From Paenibacillus sp. MSJ-34 (GTDB lineage Bacteria > Bacillota > Bacilli > Paenibacillales > Paenibacillaceae): a stretch of DNA of 64,000 bases. The stretch's first letter is position 1; each line of letters opens with the position of its first letter. The stretch lies in NCBI RefSeq assembly GCF_018918005.1, contig NZ_JAHLPR010000014.1:44678-108677 (forward strand). The letters are read 5' to 3'. Under the pieces are notes generated by a model. That model was given only the letters and a program-made list of their open reading frames with translations, did not search any database and had not been told where the DNA came from. This document shows, piece after piece, positions 8,026-16,722 of the stretch. Made by a program: the position numbers and the translations under genes.

Positions 8026-9746
8026 AGTTTCGTCCCTCCCGACAAGAACACGTTTCGATCTTCCACAGGAAGATAAAGGACAGCGCTGGTCCCTCCAAGC
8101 GCATTTTGGCAAAGCGTCAAAGAGGCGGACGGACCGAATGTCAGTCTCAGCCTTTGGATAACGTTAATCAGACCTACTCTTTTATAGGAAGAATATTGCT
8201 CCGCACCATCGGACGACAGGCGGCGGTTCAGTTCCGTTCGAAGCTCTTCCTCCATACCGCAGCCGTTATCCTCGATTTCAATGGTTATGCCGTGGGGCCC
8301 GCTTGCGGCGCGCACCGCAATGCCGGCGTCGGGCTTGTCCACCAGCCCGTGTACGATGGCGTTCTCAATAAGCGGCTGCAGAACCAATTTGGGGATGACC
8401 GTCTGTTCCAATCCCGGCTCCAGGTCAATCGTCAGTTCCAGCGGAATTTCGTTGCGAATCTTCATAATATCGACATAATGCCCGAGCAGCTTGCATTCTT
8501 CCTGCAAGGTGGCCGGTTCGTTGACCTTGAGATACGCCCGCAGCAAGCTCATGAGCGAGTCGATGATGCCGCTGTGCAGCCGATCCTGCTGCAAGATCAG
8601 GCTGCATTTGATCGAATTGAGCGTATTGATCAGGAAGTGGGGCCGGATTTGCATGAACAACGCCTCGAGCTCCATCACCCTCTTCTGTTCCTGTTCCTGC
8701 TCGATATCGTGAATTAATCCTTGGAGTTGATCCAGCATCGTATTCAATGTCTGCCCCAACTCGGCGATGTCGTCCTTGCCTTTCACTTCCAGCCTTGCGT
8801 CGAGATTGCCCGTTCAGAATTGGCGGACGACGCGCTGCAGCTTTTGGATAGGCCGGTGCAGTCTTCTGGCGATGAACATTGACGATATGGAAAATATGAT
8901 AAAAAATAAGGAAACCCCCGCAATACCGGTATAGAACGTTCTTGAGATTTGGCCCGTGAACGCTTCCTGAGACGCTTCGTATACGAGCGTCCAGTTCGTT
9001 TTGTCCAGCGTGACTTCGGAGCGGAGTTTCGGGCTTTGGGCCGCCGATTCATGCGGCGAAAGCCCGGCGTTGCCGGCAATCCGCTGCCCTTCCGCGTCGA
9101 ACAAGGCTACCTTCCCGAACTCCACCGGCTTCAGCAACCCTTCAAAATAAGATTCGGATATGCCGATAAGGAGCACGGAAAGATACTTCCCTTCGCTGCT
9201 GTCACGGATGACTCTGGCGATATAGTAACTGCTCTTCTTCGTCGTACGGTCGGTGGCCATGCCCAGCCATTGCAGCGTCTCCGGCCGGTTCAAATCCACT
9301 TTGCTCAGCAACATGTCCAGATTCTGCGTGACGGGCGTCAACTCTTCCGTACTGGAAGAAATAATAAACCGCTCCCGGTTTACCAGATACATGCGAATAT
9401 TATTGTTCAACGGTTTGGATGTGATTAGGGAGAAGATTTCCTTAATCTGCGTAAAATTCGTGTAATCGTCATAAGAACGAATGCGGCCCGTATCCGCAAA
9501 GCTCTTCAAATATTTCCTGAAGCTCGTATCGTTGACAATAAAGTGCGAGGCAAACGAAACATCGTCAATCGTTTTACCTATTTCATCGATCATCACATTG
9601 AGAAAGTTATCGTTAGTTAATTGCAGCTTCTCTACCATCGTTTCTTTAATCAGGCCAAAAGAGATGACCGATACGGCAATAATAGGCAAAAAAATGAAGA
9701 GAAGGAACGACAACTGCATTCTACGATAATAGGTCATCTTGAACAT
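8022..9746 (-). pseudogene. YesM-like sensor histidine kinase, module 1 (interrupted by in-frame TGA)
   Basis: The reading frame spans about 574 codons: helix 1 (about 13-35), an extracellular dCache-like sensor (about 36-275), helix 2 (about 276-298), HAMP, His_kinase domain with H370 in IRPHFLINTLNSIKC, and HATPase with DNGCG. One in-frame TGA at 8814-8816 (codon 311) splits HAMP: RVVRQF-stop-TGNLDARLEVKG. Reading continues in the same frame, so this is a point change (for example CGA to TGA), not a shift. A GTG at 8786 with AAGG upstream could restart the cytoplasmic half, which would lack the sensor. The module-2 paralogue (28231-29976) has no such stop. Either signalling by module 1 is lost or this is a sequencing error. 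It heads the operon with the regulator. Confidence 0.85.
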
Positions 9747-9825
9747 GTACTCGCGCCTCTTTCATGATACTTTACTTTTATTGTATCAGGACGGCGGATT
9801 GCCCGCATTTCCTTTTTATGCACAT

Positions 9826-11988
9826 TTACTTTACAACCGTCGCCCTTTTCCTTCCCTCCGAGACGGTTACAAGGACGACTTCGCCGAATATTTGCACGCC
9901 CTCGACAACAACCGAATCGATATGCCTGGAAGGCGTTTGATGGCATACGACGACAATATGTTCCTCATCCGATCCCGGCATGCGAATCTTGCACGCTTCC
10001 GCGTACGCGTCGTCCGCCGGCTCGCCGGTATATCGGGTTACCGGAACTTTCTCCACTTCGGGAAATCCCGTCTCGCCCGGACGCTGCGGATACAGCACCT
10101 GCATGATCGAAACAGGGCCTGTTCCTGTGCGCGAGTAGCTTGCATACCGGTTCGGTTCCGTCCGGTTATATTCGTACGAGACGACTCCTTCGCCAATATC
10201 CGCTTGCAGCTCTTGGCTTTGGACCGGAATGACGCATAGATTCGCTCCGCTCGCGTGTTCGGTTTGGCATATTTGCGTCGCAGGGTCTATACGAACCGAG
10301 CCGGGCGCAAAATGGAAGTATTGCGTATACGTATGCTCTCTTTTGGCGGCAAAACTGTCGATCAACACCCAATAATGGGGCTTCACGAACAGAATTCTTC
10401 GGAGCGGATATACCGGGTCGTCCAGATGCCGGTAACCGTCGTGGCTCGCCTCGGCGTAATCGAAGCCGGGCGTGGAAATCCATCTTCTTCCTGCCGGCTT
10501 GGCGATTCGCCCGAATTGCCATGTGTCGACGATTTCCGTAAAGTCGATTCCGTCGACGACGGTCGTATTATGCGCGCCGCACCGTTTCAACTCCCGGCGC
10601 AGCGGGGTATGGTCGCTATAGCTGTACCGGCCCAGATCGGTAAGCAAATCCCGGCCGTATGCATGAATATCGATATGCAGCATATCGGCATGTCCATGTC
10701 CGCCGCCGAGATGGCCGCAGTGGAAGTGGAGGTATGCGTCTTGTTCGCTCCACCCCGAACGCATTACGTAGTTACCGGAATATTCGAACGGATACGACGT
10801 TTGCGAAGGCGTCCGTGCAGGCATACTTTCGTAAATCCGAATGCCTTCCGTTCCAAACTGCCAGGCATTGTCGAAATCGACCTCGTCGTTTCCTCCGAAA
10901 CGGAACGTCGAATCCCGGAAGAAAATCGCCGCAGCCGTCAGGATCGATCTGACATCGCTATTGTCGCTGTCTCCCAACATCGGCTGCCTATGGTTGGGCT
11001 TGGCCCAATAGAGCGAAGCTTCGCACATGCGCCGCACCGTCTCCGTTACGGCCGGATCGGCTTCAATCCCGTTGTTGCGGGCTGCCAGGAGAACGTCCAG
11101 ATAGCAGAGAAGCACTTCGTGATGATACGTTGGCGATTGCTCCCAATGAACGCCGTCCTCCATCACCTGGACGAGCGCCGTTTCCCGGAGCCTGTCCATG
11201 CTCAGCCTCCGCCACTGCGCCGCTTCCGCGAACTCCGGGACGAACAAGGAGAGCTCGAATAATCCGCTGTTCTCCAGCACGCCCCAATTGCTGATCCGCT
11301 TCCAGCCCGAATAGGCGGCAGCGATATATTGCGCATGTTCGTGCAGCGACAGCAGCATTCGGGCCGCAAGCCGCGGCGTCATGTGCGGGCTGTCTTTCAC
11401 ATACCGGAACGCCTTGATCCAATTGGAGCAGCGCAGCCCCGCTTCGATCGAGCGCCATGTCTTCGTCTCGCTCGTCGGCGCGGCGGGAACGGGATTGCGG
11501 TCGATCCAATGCTCGAGCTGGCGGCAGAACGTTTCGGCGTAGCGCTCGTCGCCCGTCAATGCATACGCTTGTCCGAGCGCGATCCAATAGCGGTGCCGGT
11601 TGAGCATATAAGCCCATTCGACGTCCTGAAAGGGAACATGTTCCCAATCGATCGAGCCGTCGAAGGAAACAGGAATATGGGTGCGCTCCATATCCCATGG
11701 AAAACGGAAAACGAACGTTTGCCGCACGACTTCGTCGGCCGTTCGCATCACTTCGTCCAACTCGCTTGTACAGCGCTGTTTCACATAGGCGGCAATCTCC
11801 GCCTTGTCCTCGTCGCGAATAGAGAATGTCGGCGACGTTCTGTTCGCCATATGCCGATGCAGCGCCGCATAGGCGTCGTCGTAACGCTCCGACCGAACCG
11901 CTTCCTTCGCCCGTTCCAGGCCCGGAGCGTCCAGGTCGAGCAAGGCAAACAGGCCGAATTCGCGGCCGGCCTCGTGTCTAGCGTTCAT
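9826..11988 (-). CDS. Heparinase II/III-family polysaccharide/oligosaccharide lyase (intracellular)
   Basis: A 720-residue protein with an alpha/alpha toroid N-terminal half and a beta-sandwich C-terminal half, as in heparinase II, oligoalginate and PL12/15/21/33-type lyases. Visible family marks are DGVHWEQSPTYHHEVL (catalytic Tyr/His region) and GGGHGHADMLHIDIHAYGRD followed by LLTDLGRYSY. Such enzymes cut next to a uronic acid by beta-elimination and leave a 4,5-unsaturated end. No signal peptide is seen, so it should act on imported fragments. The start ATG has GGAGG eight bases upstream. It overlaps the end of the GH88 gene by 11 bases, so lyase and unsaturated-glucuronyl hydrolase are made together: product and consumer. 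The glycan itself (heparan-like, chondroitin/hyaluronan-like or a bacterial glycan) cannot be decided. Confidence 0.87.
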   Translation of the reverse strand: MNARHEAGREFGLFALLDLDAPGLERAKEAVRSERYDDAYAALHRHMANRTSPTFSIRDEDKAEIAAYVKQRCTSELDEVMRTADEVVRQTFVFRFPWDMERTHIPVSFDGSIDWEHVPFQDVEWAYMLNRHRYWIALGQAYALTGDERYAETFCRQLEHWIDRNPVPAAPTSETKTWRSIEAGLRCSNWIKAFRYVKDSPHMTPRLAARMLLSLHEHAQYIAAAYSGWKRISNWGVLENSGLFELSLFVPEFAEAAQWRRLSMDRLRETALVQVMEDGVHWEQSPTYHHEVLLCYLDVLLAARNNGIEADPAVTETVRRMCEASLYWAKPNHRQPMLGDSDNSDVRSILTAAAIFFRDSTFRFGGNDEVDFDNAWQFGTEGIRIYESMPARTPSQTSYPFEYSGNYVMRSGWSEQDAYLHFHCGHLGGGHGHADMLHIDIHAYGRDLLTDLGRYSYSDHTPLRRELKRCGAHNTTVVDGIDFTEIVDTWQFGRIAKPAGRRWISTPGFDYAEASHDGYRHLDDPVYPLRRILFVKPHYWVLIDSFAAKREHTYTQYFHFAPGSVRIDPATQICQTEHASGANLCVIPVQSQELQADIGEGVVSYEYNRTEPNRYASYSRTGTGPVSIMQVLYPQRPGETGFPEVEKVPVTRYTGEPADDAYAEACKIRMPGSDEEHIVVVCHQTPSRHIDSVVVEGVQIFGEVVLVTVSEGRKRATVVK

Positions 11989-13099
11989 ACCAGTATCCTC
12001 CGATTCCCCGTTCCAACCGCATCAGCGACTCCAAATAGAAGTAATCGCCCCAGATCATGAAATCGTCCGGCGACAGATCGCCGCGAACATGATAGGAACC
12101 TCGCTTGAGCAGCCCTTCCGCTTCCTCCCCGATCGTCGCATAATGATGCACCAGCGATGTCATTGACTTGACGAGCCATTCCTGATAATAAGCCCGCTCG
12201 GGATCACACTCGTCCAATTGCGCGATCAGTTCCTGCAATCCCGCGGCCGCAATTGCGGACGCCGAACTGTCGCGATAAGTATCGGGCGTTACGGGAACGT
12301 TGAAATCCCAATAAGCGACATGGTCTTCCGGCAAATGCTCGAAAAAATATTTTGCCATACGTTTGGCTGTTTCCAGGTAGAGCGGATCTTTCGTATAGCG
12401 GTACGATAATGCGAAGCCGTATATGCCCCATGCTTGGCCGCGCGTCCAGGTCGAGCCGTTCGTATAGCCTTGATGCGTCGCACCGCCGATCGGTTCTCCC
12501 GTTTCCTGATGGAAGAAGAAGGTATGGTAAGAACTGTCGTCTCCTCTTACGAGGTAGCGCCGGCTTTTGTCCGCCTGGATCGCCGCAGCTTCCTTATAGG
12601 TTGGATTGCCGGTCTGCTCGCTCGCCCAATACAGCAACGGTAAGTTCAACAGGCAATCGATAATGATGCGCCCGCCTTCCTTCGGGTCGTTCGCCGGCCC
12701 CCACGCTTGAATGTAGCGGCCCGGCTCGCGCCAGCGCTTCATCAGCGTATCGGCGGCTTGCAGCGTCAACTGCCGCGCTTCCTCATCCTTCTCCACAATC
12801 CACTTCGCTTTCGCCGACAGGGAATACAAGAATCCGATGTCGTGATGATCGAGCACGACGCCGGCGTCCAGCCGTTCCCGAAAGCTCTCAACCGTCCGCG
12901 AAGCGGCCGCCCGAAAGCGTTCGTCGCGCGTATATTCGTAGCAAAGCCACAGCATGCCGGACCAAAATCCGTTGGTCCAATCGTTATTATCGATTTGTTG
13001 GTACATGCCGTTCCGGCTGACATGGGGGAAGCGATCCCCGAATCGGTCTATATTTTGTAACGTCTTGGCAACAGCGTCGTCAATCGCGTTTTTCCACAC
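11978..13099 (-). CDS. ugl: GH88 unsaturated glucuronyl hydrolase
   Basis: GH88 removes the 4,5-unsaturated uronic acid that a lyase leaves at the non-reducing end. The catalytic pair is D87 (LDHHDIGFLYSLSAKAKW) and D148 (GGRIIIDCLLNLPLLYWA), 61 residues apart as in the Bacillus sp. GL1 enzyme (D88/D149). THQGYTNGSTWTRGQAWGIY and YRDSSASAIAA are also family-typical. I place the start at GTG 13099, giving MWKNAIDDAV, because GGGAG lies nine bases upstream and the second GH88 of the window begins MWERAIDDAM; an ATG ten codons earlier lacks a ribosome site. The protein has 373 residues and no signal peptide. It is the first gene of an operon with the overlapping lyase and has the regulon operator (13141-13204) in its promoter. 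Confidence 0.93.
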   Translation of the reverse strand: MWKNAIDDAVAKTLQNIDRFGDRFPHVSRNGMYQQIDNNDWTNGFWSGMLWLCYEYTRDERFRAAASRTVESFRERLDAGVVLDHHDIGFLYSLSAKAKWIVEKDEEARQLTLQAADTLMKRWREPGRYIQAWGPANDPKEGGRIIIDCLLNLPLLYWASEQTGNPTYKEAAAIQADKSRRYLVRGDDSSYHTFFFHQETGEPIGGATHQGYTNGSTWTRGQAWGIYGFALSYRYTKDPLYLETAKRMAKYFFEHLPEDHVAYWDFNVPVTPDTYRDSSASAIAAAGLQELIAQLDECDPERAYYQEWLVKSMTSLVHHYATIGEEAEGLLKRGSYHVRGDLSPDDFMIWGDYFYLESLMRLERGIGGYWYER

Positions 13100-13140
13100 A
13101 ATAGCAAGCTCCCTTCGCATTGTTAACATTGCTTACTATT

Positions 13141-13204
13141 AATATAGTGAAAAAACGGTCTCCTAAAGGGGTCAAATTTTAGCTGGGATGTGCAAAATTT
13201 TGAC
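13141..13204 (-). promoter_or_regulatory. AraC-type direct-repeat operator and promoter, GH88-lyase operon
   Basis: In gene sense the distal half-site is GTCAAAATTTTGCACA (13189-13204) and the proximal half is TAAAATTTGACC, 21 bp apart. The -10 box TATATT is at 13141-13146, 23 bases below TTGACC (13170-13175). The distance to the GH88 start is 41 bases. This is one of the clearest copies of the shared operator. Confidence 0.65.
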
Positions 13205-13571
13205 TTTATTTGCGGAAAAATGAGGGAGAGCATTTGGTTCTGACTTGCCTTCGGGGAAGCGCGGCGGAGTTATGTATGACGGCATGTCCTTTGAATTTCC
13301 TTTTGTCGGTATCCCTCTTGTTCAGGCAAAGATTCGTACCGGAATCGGGGGCAAGACCGACGAGATCCGGAGCGGGAAATCGTTGTGGAACAAAAGGTTC
13401 TTTGATGCGAAGAACCCGGTTTTCTGAACGAAGGGGATGTCGACAAAAGGAGAGGGAAAAACATTAGTGCGGAGATAAGGACTGTGCAAGATGTACGCTA
13501 AGCCGGCGTTCATTGCACAGCCCTCCTATTCATAGGGCAGGCCTACAGGCTAGGATCTTTCATTCAGAGAT

Positions 13572-13735
13572 CTGCAATTGTGCATCTTTTTACCCGTTTC
13601 GATCGGATGCTAAGGCAAAGCCTGTGAAAATGCATCTCTCTTCGATGGAAATGGGATGGTTTGATGCGGAACTCCTGCATAATCGAAGACTTTTTCCCTC
13701 TTTTCCTGTTTCGATGGGGAATTACCTGCATTTTG
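13572..13735. repeat. Degenerate ~50-bp period repeat, ATGCA family
   Basis: The pentamer TGCAT recurs ending at 13585, 13635, 13680 and 13731, i.e. steps of 50, 45 and 51 bp. The last two copies share CCTGCAT and a nearby TTCGATGGGGA/TTCGATGGAAA element. The units are degenerate and non-coding. Confidence 0.5.
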
Positions 13736-13791
13736 AGTCAACTTCATGATTCGCTACCGTTGATGTAACTTGCTTTATTGCGCATTTGGCG

Positions 13792-13976
13792 CTAACGAAA
13801 CTGGCAATCCTTACTGGGCTCAAAATGAAGATGTTCCCATCCTAACGAAAGTACGCATCGTTATTCATTGAAAATCGGCGGTTTTATGGCCATTTTCCCC
13901 TCATTAGCGTGTTTCAGTTTCGTTACACGACCAACAAGGTGATTTACAAGGCTATTAGCGTGTTTACGTTTCGTTA
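13792..13976. repeat. ~50-51 bp period repeat, CTAACGAAA / TTTCGTTA family
   Basis: CTAACGAAA occurs at 13792-13800 and 13842-13850 (50 bp apart). The inverse form follows as two 23-bp copies, ATTAGCGTGTTT(CA/AC)GTTTCGTTA with ends at 13903-13925 and 13954-13976 (51 bp apart, two mismatches). Opposite orientations face each other, so a folded transcript is possible. Confidence 0.6.
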
Positions 13977-14217
13977 GACCGCTCGATGGGTCGTCAGCCG
14001 CCAACGGCATATTTGTCGCGGTCAGTTGCGGGTCAATCACGCATGACAATCCACACAAACCTGAGTCCGCAGCCTTTTTGATGCAACCGGTGGCATATTC
14101 GTCAAACCCGCCCGCAATTATCTCCACAAAATACCGCTAATTTTCCTTTTTGACTCCAAGAGCACGCAATTCCAGATACCGTTAAAAAGACGCTTAGGAC
14201 GAATCCGAACGAATCTC

Positions 14218-16509
14218 TCATTTTGACTCTATCCGATACATTACCCCGGGCGGAATAAAAAAGCGATGAAGGTCTTCGACCGTTTCCACCGAAACCGGCT
14301 TGCCTTCCGGTCCGAACACTTCAATCGGCTCCGCGCTGCGGACCGCTATCGCTCCCCCCGTCTCGGTTCGAACGTCGGCTTGCCGCAATCGTCCATTCGC
14401 CCATTCGATATCGAATACATATCCTCCGCGAGCCCGAAGACCTTTCACCCGGCCTGAGGGCCATGCGGGAGGGAGCGCCGGCAGCAAGCGAATTTCGCCC
14501 TTGTGCGATTGCAGCAGCATTTCTTGAATCGCGGCCGCGCCTCCGAAGTTGGCATCGATCTGAAACGGCGGATGATCGCCGAATAAATTCGGATGCACAG
14601 CTTTGCGCAGCAAGTCGCGAATGCTGGCATGGGCTTGTTGCCCGTCCTCCAGCCTTGCCCAGAAATTCGCAATCCAGGCCTGGCTCCAGCCGGTATGGCC
14701 CCCTCCATTCTCCAGCCTGCGCTCCAGCGTACGTCGGGCGGCGGTCCCCAATTCGGGCATCGTGCTAGGATCAATTTGTTCTCCGGGGTACAGAGCGAAC
14801 AAATGCGAGATGTGGCGATGACCGGGCTCGGCTTCCTCGTAATCGACGGACCATTCCATGATCTGGCCGTGCCGTCCGATTTCAGGCTGGGGAAGCCGGT
14901 CTCGGGCGGCCGACCACTCCTCCCGAAGCGGCCGGTCCAGATCGAGACGCTCCGCCGCCTCCATGCAGGCGCCAAATAAAGCGAACGCAATTTGCGAATC
15001 CATCGAGGGACCGATGCAGAGCGCCCCGACCTCCCCTGCTTCCGTAATATAACGGTTCTCGGGCGAAAGCGAAGGCGCGGTTGCAAGCCGTCCCCTCTCA
15101 TCTTCGATCAAAAAATCCAGCAAGAAGAGCGCCGCCTCTTTCAGCACCGGGTACGCCCGATCGCGCAGAAACGCTTCGGAACCGTTATACCGGTAATGTT
15201 CCCAGAGGTGAAGGGCCAGCCAGGCGCCGCCCGTCGGCCAGAAAGCGGCGGGCGTCCAGGCGGTGAATATGCCGCTTTCCGCCCACAGATTCGTTACGGA
15301 ATGAACAGCGAAGCCTCTGGCCCCGTATAATTGGCGGGCCGTTTCGCGGCCGGTCGCAACGAGCCGGTCGATCAGGTCGAACAGCGGTTCGTGGCATTCC
15401 GGCAGATGCCCTCCCTCCGCGATCCAATAGTTCATCTGCAGATTGATATTAAGATGGAAATCCGATTCCCACGGCGGGGTGAAGCTCTCGTTCCATATCC
15501 CCTGCAGATTGGCCGGCAGGCTTCCGGGACGCGAACTGGCGATGAGCAAATAGCGTCCGTACTGGTAAAACAGCGCTTCAAGCCCGTTATCCGCCAAGCC
15601 CTCCCGATATCTTAACAGCCGTTCCGAAGTCGGCAACCGCTCAACCTCCGCATCGTCTCCGGCCTCAAGTTCCAGCGCGACTCTGTCGAACAAGCGGCCG
15701 TGGTCCCGGATATGCGAAGCCTTGAGCTCCGCATATGGGGTCGAGGCCGCCCGCTCCGCCTGAACCATCGCTTCCGCGTAAGGGTCGCCGCATCGAAACG
15801 AGGTCTGCGCCGCGATGACCAACATTACCGAATCGGCATGGCGAATGTCGATATAGTTGCCCGCCGCCTCCGTTTCGCCTCCGGCGGCAACCGCCCGCAG
15901 CACGGCCGCGTAATGCACGCCGTCCGGCCCGCATTGCCCTTGCATCGTCAGGATATTGTCCGCTTCTCTCCCGATCTCGCCCTCGAACGGTCTGCGGCTC
16001 AGTCTGGCCGTCATAGAGAGAGCCCCCGGCCGCGAAGCCGAGATACGAACAACGATCGCCTGTGCGACGGCGCTCGCAAATATTTCCCTGCGGTACGTTG
16101 TATCTCCCGCCCTATATTCAACGGAAGAGATGCCTGTCTGAAGATCCAGTTCCCGCCGATAGTCCGTCGCCGCGGCTTGCCCCTCCAGATTCAGCAATAA
16201 ATCGCCGAGCGGCTGATATGGCCCGAAATAATGCGGCGCATTGGCCAAATGCAATAGAGCCAGCTTCTCCGCTTCCCGCGGTTTGCCCAGCCGAAGCAAC
16301 TCCCTGATTTCCGCGAGCTTTCCGGCGCCATCCGGGCAGCCGCCCCGATTCGGTCCCCCGTACCAAATGGAATCTTCATTCAGCTGTATCCGCTCGCCGC
16401 CGATTCCCCCGAAGATCATGCCGCCCAACCGGCCGTTGCCGACGGGGAAGGCCTCGGTCCATACTCCGGCAGGCCGCCGCTCCGTTAATTTGCAGCTTTT
16501 GTTACCCAT
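14218..16509 (-). CDS. GH95 family glycoside hydrolase (alpha-L-fucosidase/galactosidase type)
   Basis: A 763-residue intracellular enzyme with full-length GH95 architecture: N-terminal beta domain ([31 protein letters not shown]), alpha/alpha6 barrel and C-terminal beta domain. The substrate-activating asparagine region is NINLQMNYW (N354-N360), and the conserved aspartate is D652 in [26 protein letters not shown] is another family signature. GH95 enzymes remove terminal alpha-1,2-L-fucose, or alpha-L-galactose, with inversion. No signal peptide is visible, so it works on imported oligosaccharides. It is a single-gene unit with its own operator and promoter (16554-16617). Together with GH35 it suggests that the imported glycan carries galactose and fucose (or L-galactose) residues besides uronic acid. 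Confidence 0.92.
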   Translation of the reverse strand: MGNKSCKLTERRPAGVWTEAFPVGNGRLGGMIFGGIGGERIQLNEDSIWYGGPNRGGCPDGAGKLAEIRELLRLGKPREAEKLALLHLANAPHYFGPYQPLGDLLLNLEGQAAATDYRRELDLQTGISSVEYRAGDTTYRREIFASAVAQAIVVRISASRPGALSMTARLSRRPFEGEIGREADNILTMQGQCGPDGVHYAAVLRAVAAGGETEAAGNYIDIRHADSVMLVIAAQTSFRCGDPYAEAMVQAERAASTPYAELKASHIRDHGRLFDRVALELEAGDDAEVERLPTSERLLRYREGLADNGLEALFYQYGRYLLIASSRPGSLPANLQGIWNESFTPPWESDFHLNINLQMNYWIAEGGHLPECHEPLFDLIDRLVATGRETARQLYGARGFAVHSVTNLWAESGIFTAWTPAAFWPTGGAWLALHLWEHYRYNGSEAFLRDRAYPVLKEAALFLLDFLIEDERGRLATAPSLSPENRYITEAGEVGALCIGPSMDSQIAFALFGACMEAAERLDLDRPLREEWSAARDRLPQPEIGRHGQIMEWSVDYEEAEPGHRHISHLFALYPGEQIDPSTMPELGTAARRTLERRLENGGGHTGWSQAWIANFWARLEDGQQAHASIRDLLRKAVHPNLFGDHPPFQIDANFGGAAAIQEMLLQSHKGEIRLLPALPPAWPSGRVKGLRARGGYVFDIEWANGRLRQADVRTETGGAIAVRSAEPIEVFGPEGKPVSVETVEDLHRFFIPPGVMYRIESK

Positions 16510-16553
16510 ATCGTCACTCCCGATCGTTCAATTCAAATTTCGATAATAATACC

Positions 16554-16617
16554 ATAATAAAAACAAATTCATATAAATCCAATGAACAAGCGCGACCTGA
16601 AGCGTGCAATATTTTGA
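16554..16617 (-). promoter_or_regulatory. AraC-type operator and promoter, GH95 gene
   Basis: In gene sense the distal half-site TCAAAATATTGCACG (16603-16617) is excellent. The expected proximal half 21 bp on is weak (TGTTCA at 16583-16588). A -10 box TATTAT lies at 16554-16559, 23 bases below it, matching the spacing of the other copies. Confidence 0.5.
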
Positions 16618-16668
16618 CCGTTCTTATGAAAAAAAAGGGCCCCCGTAAGGATAATCAACAAACCGGGG

Positions 16669-16711
16669 TAAAACCGGATAAGGGATTCATCCAAGATGAA
16701 CCCCTTATCCG
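16669..16711 (-). terminator. Intrinsic terminator after the beta-helix/SLH gene
   Basis: A 17-bp stem with one mismatch (arms 16675-16691 and 16695-16711) and a three-base loop lies just past the stop of the SLH gene, followed on the minus strand by GGTTTTACC. Confidence 0.75.
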
Positions 16712-16722
16712 CCCTCTACAAT

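Larger units (their letters stand above)
13205..14217. other. Gene-free kilobase between GH88 and GH95
   Basis: No credible gene is seen on either strand. The stretch holds two hairpins (GGTTCTT/AAGAACC at 13396-13416; CTGTGCAA/TTGCACAG at 13483-13521) and the ~50-51 bp period repeats listed separately. Short open frames here have no ribosome site or recognisable protein. Confidence 0.6.

Noticed and set aside
8814..8816. TGA in the kinase as a selenocysteine or programmed read-through codon
   Set aside because: The position is the HAMP linker with no redox role, the paralogue has no Cys there, and no recoding structure is evident. A nonsense change or sequence error is simpler.
13210..13467. 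Short + strand open frames after the GH88 promoter
   Set aside because: No ribosome site or known motif, and they sit among hairpins and degenerate repeats.
14219..14226. ATTTTGAC resembling the regulon half-site at the GH95 stop
   Set aside because: It lies inside the GH95 reading frame and stop codon, has no partner 21 bp away and no gene downstream in range.
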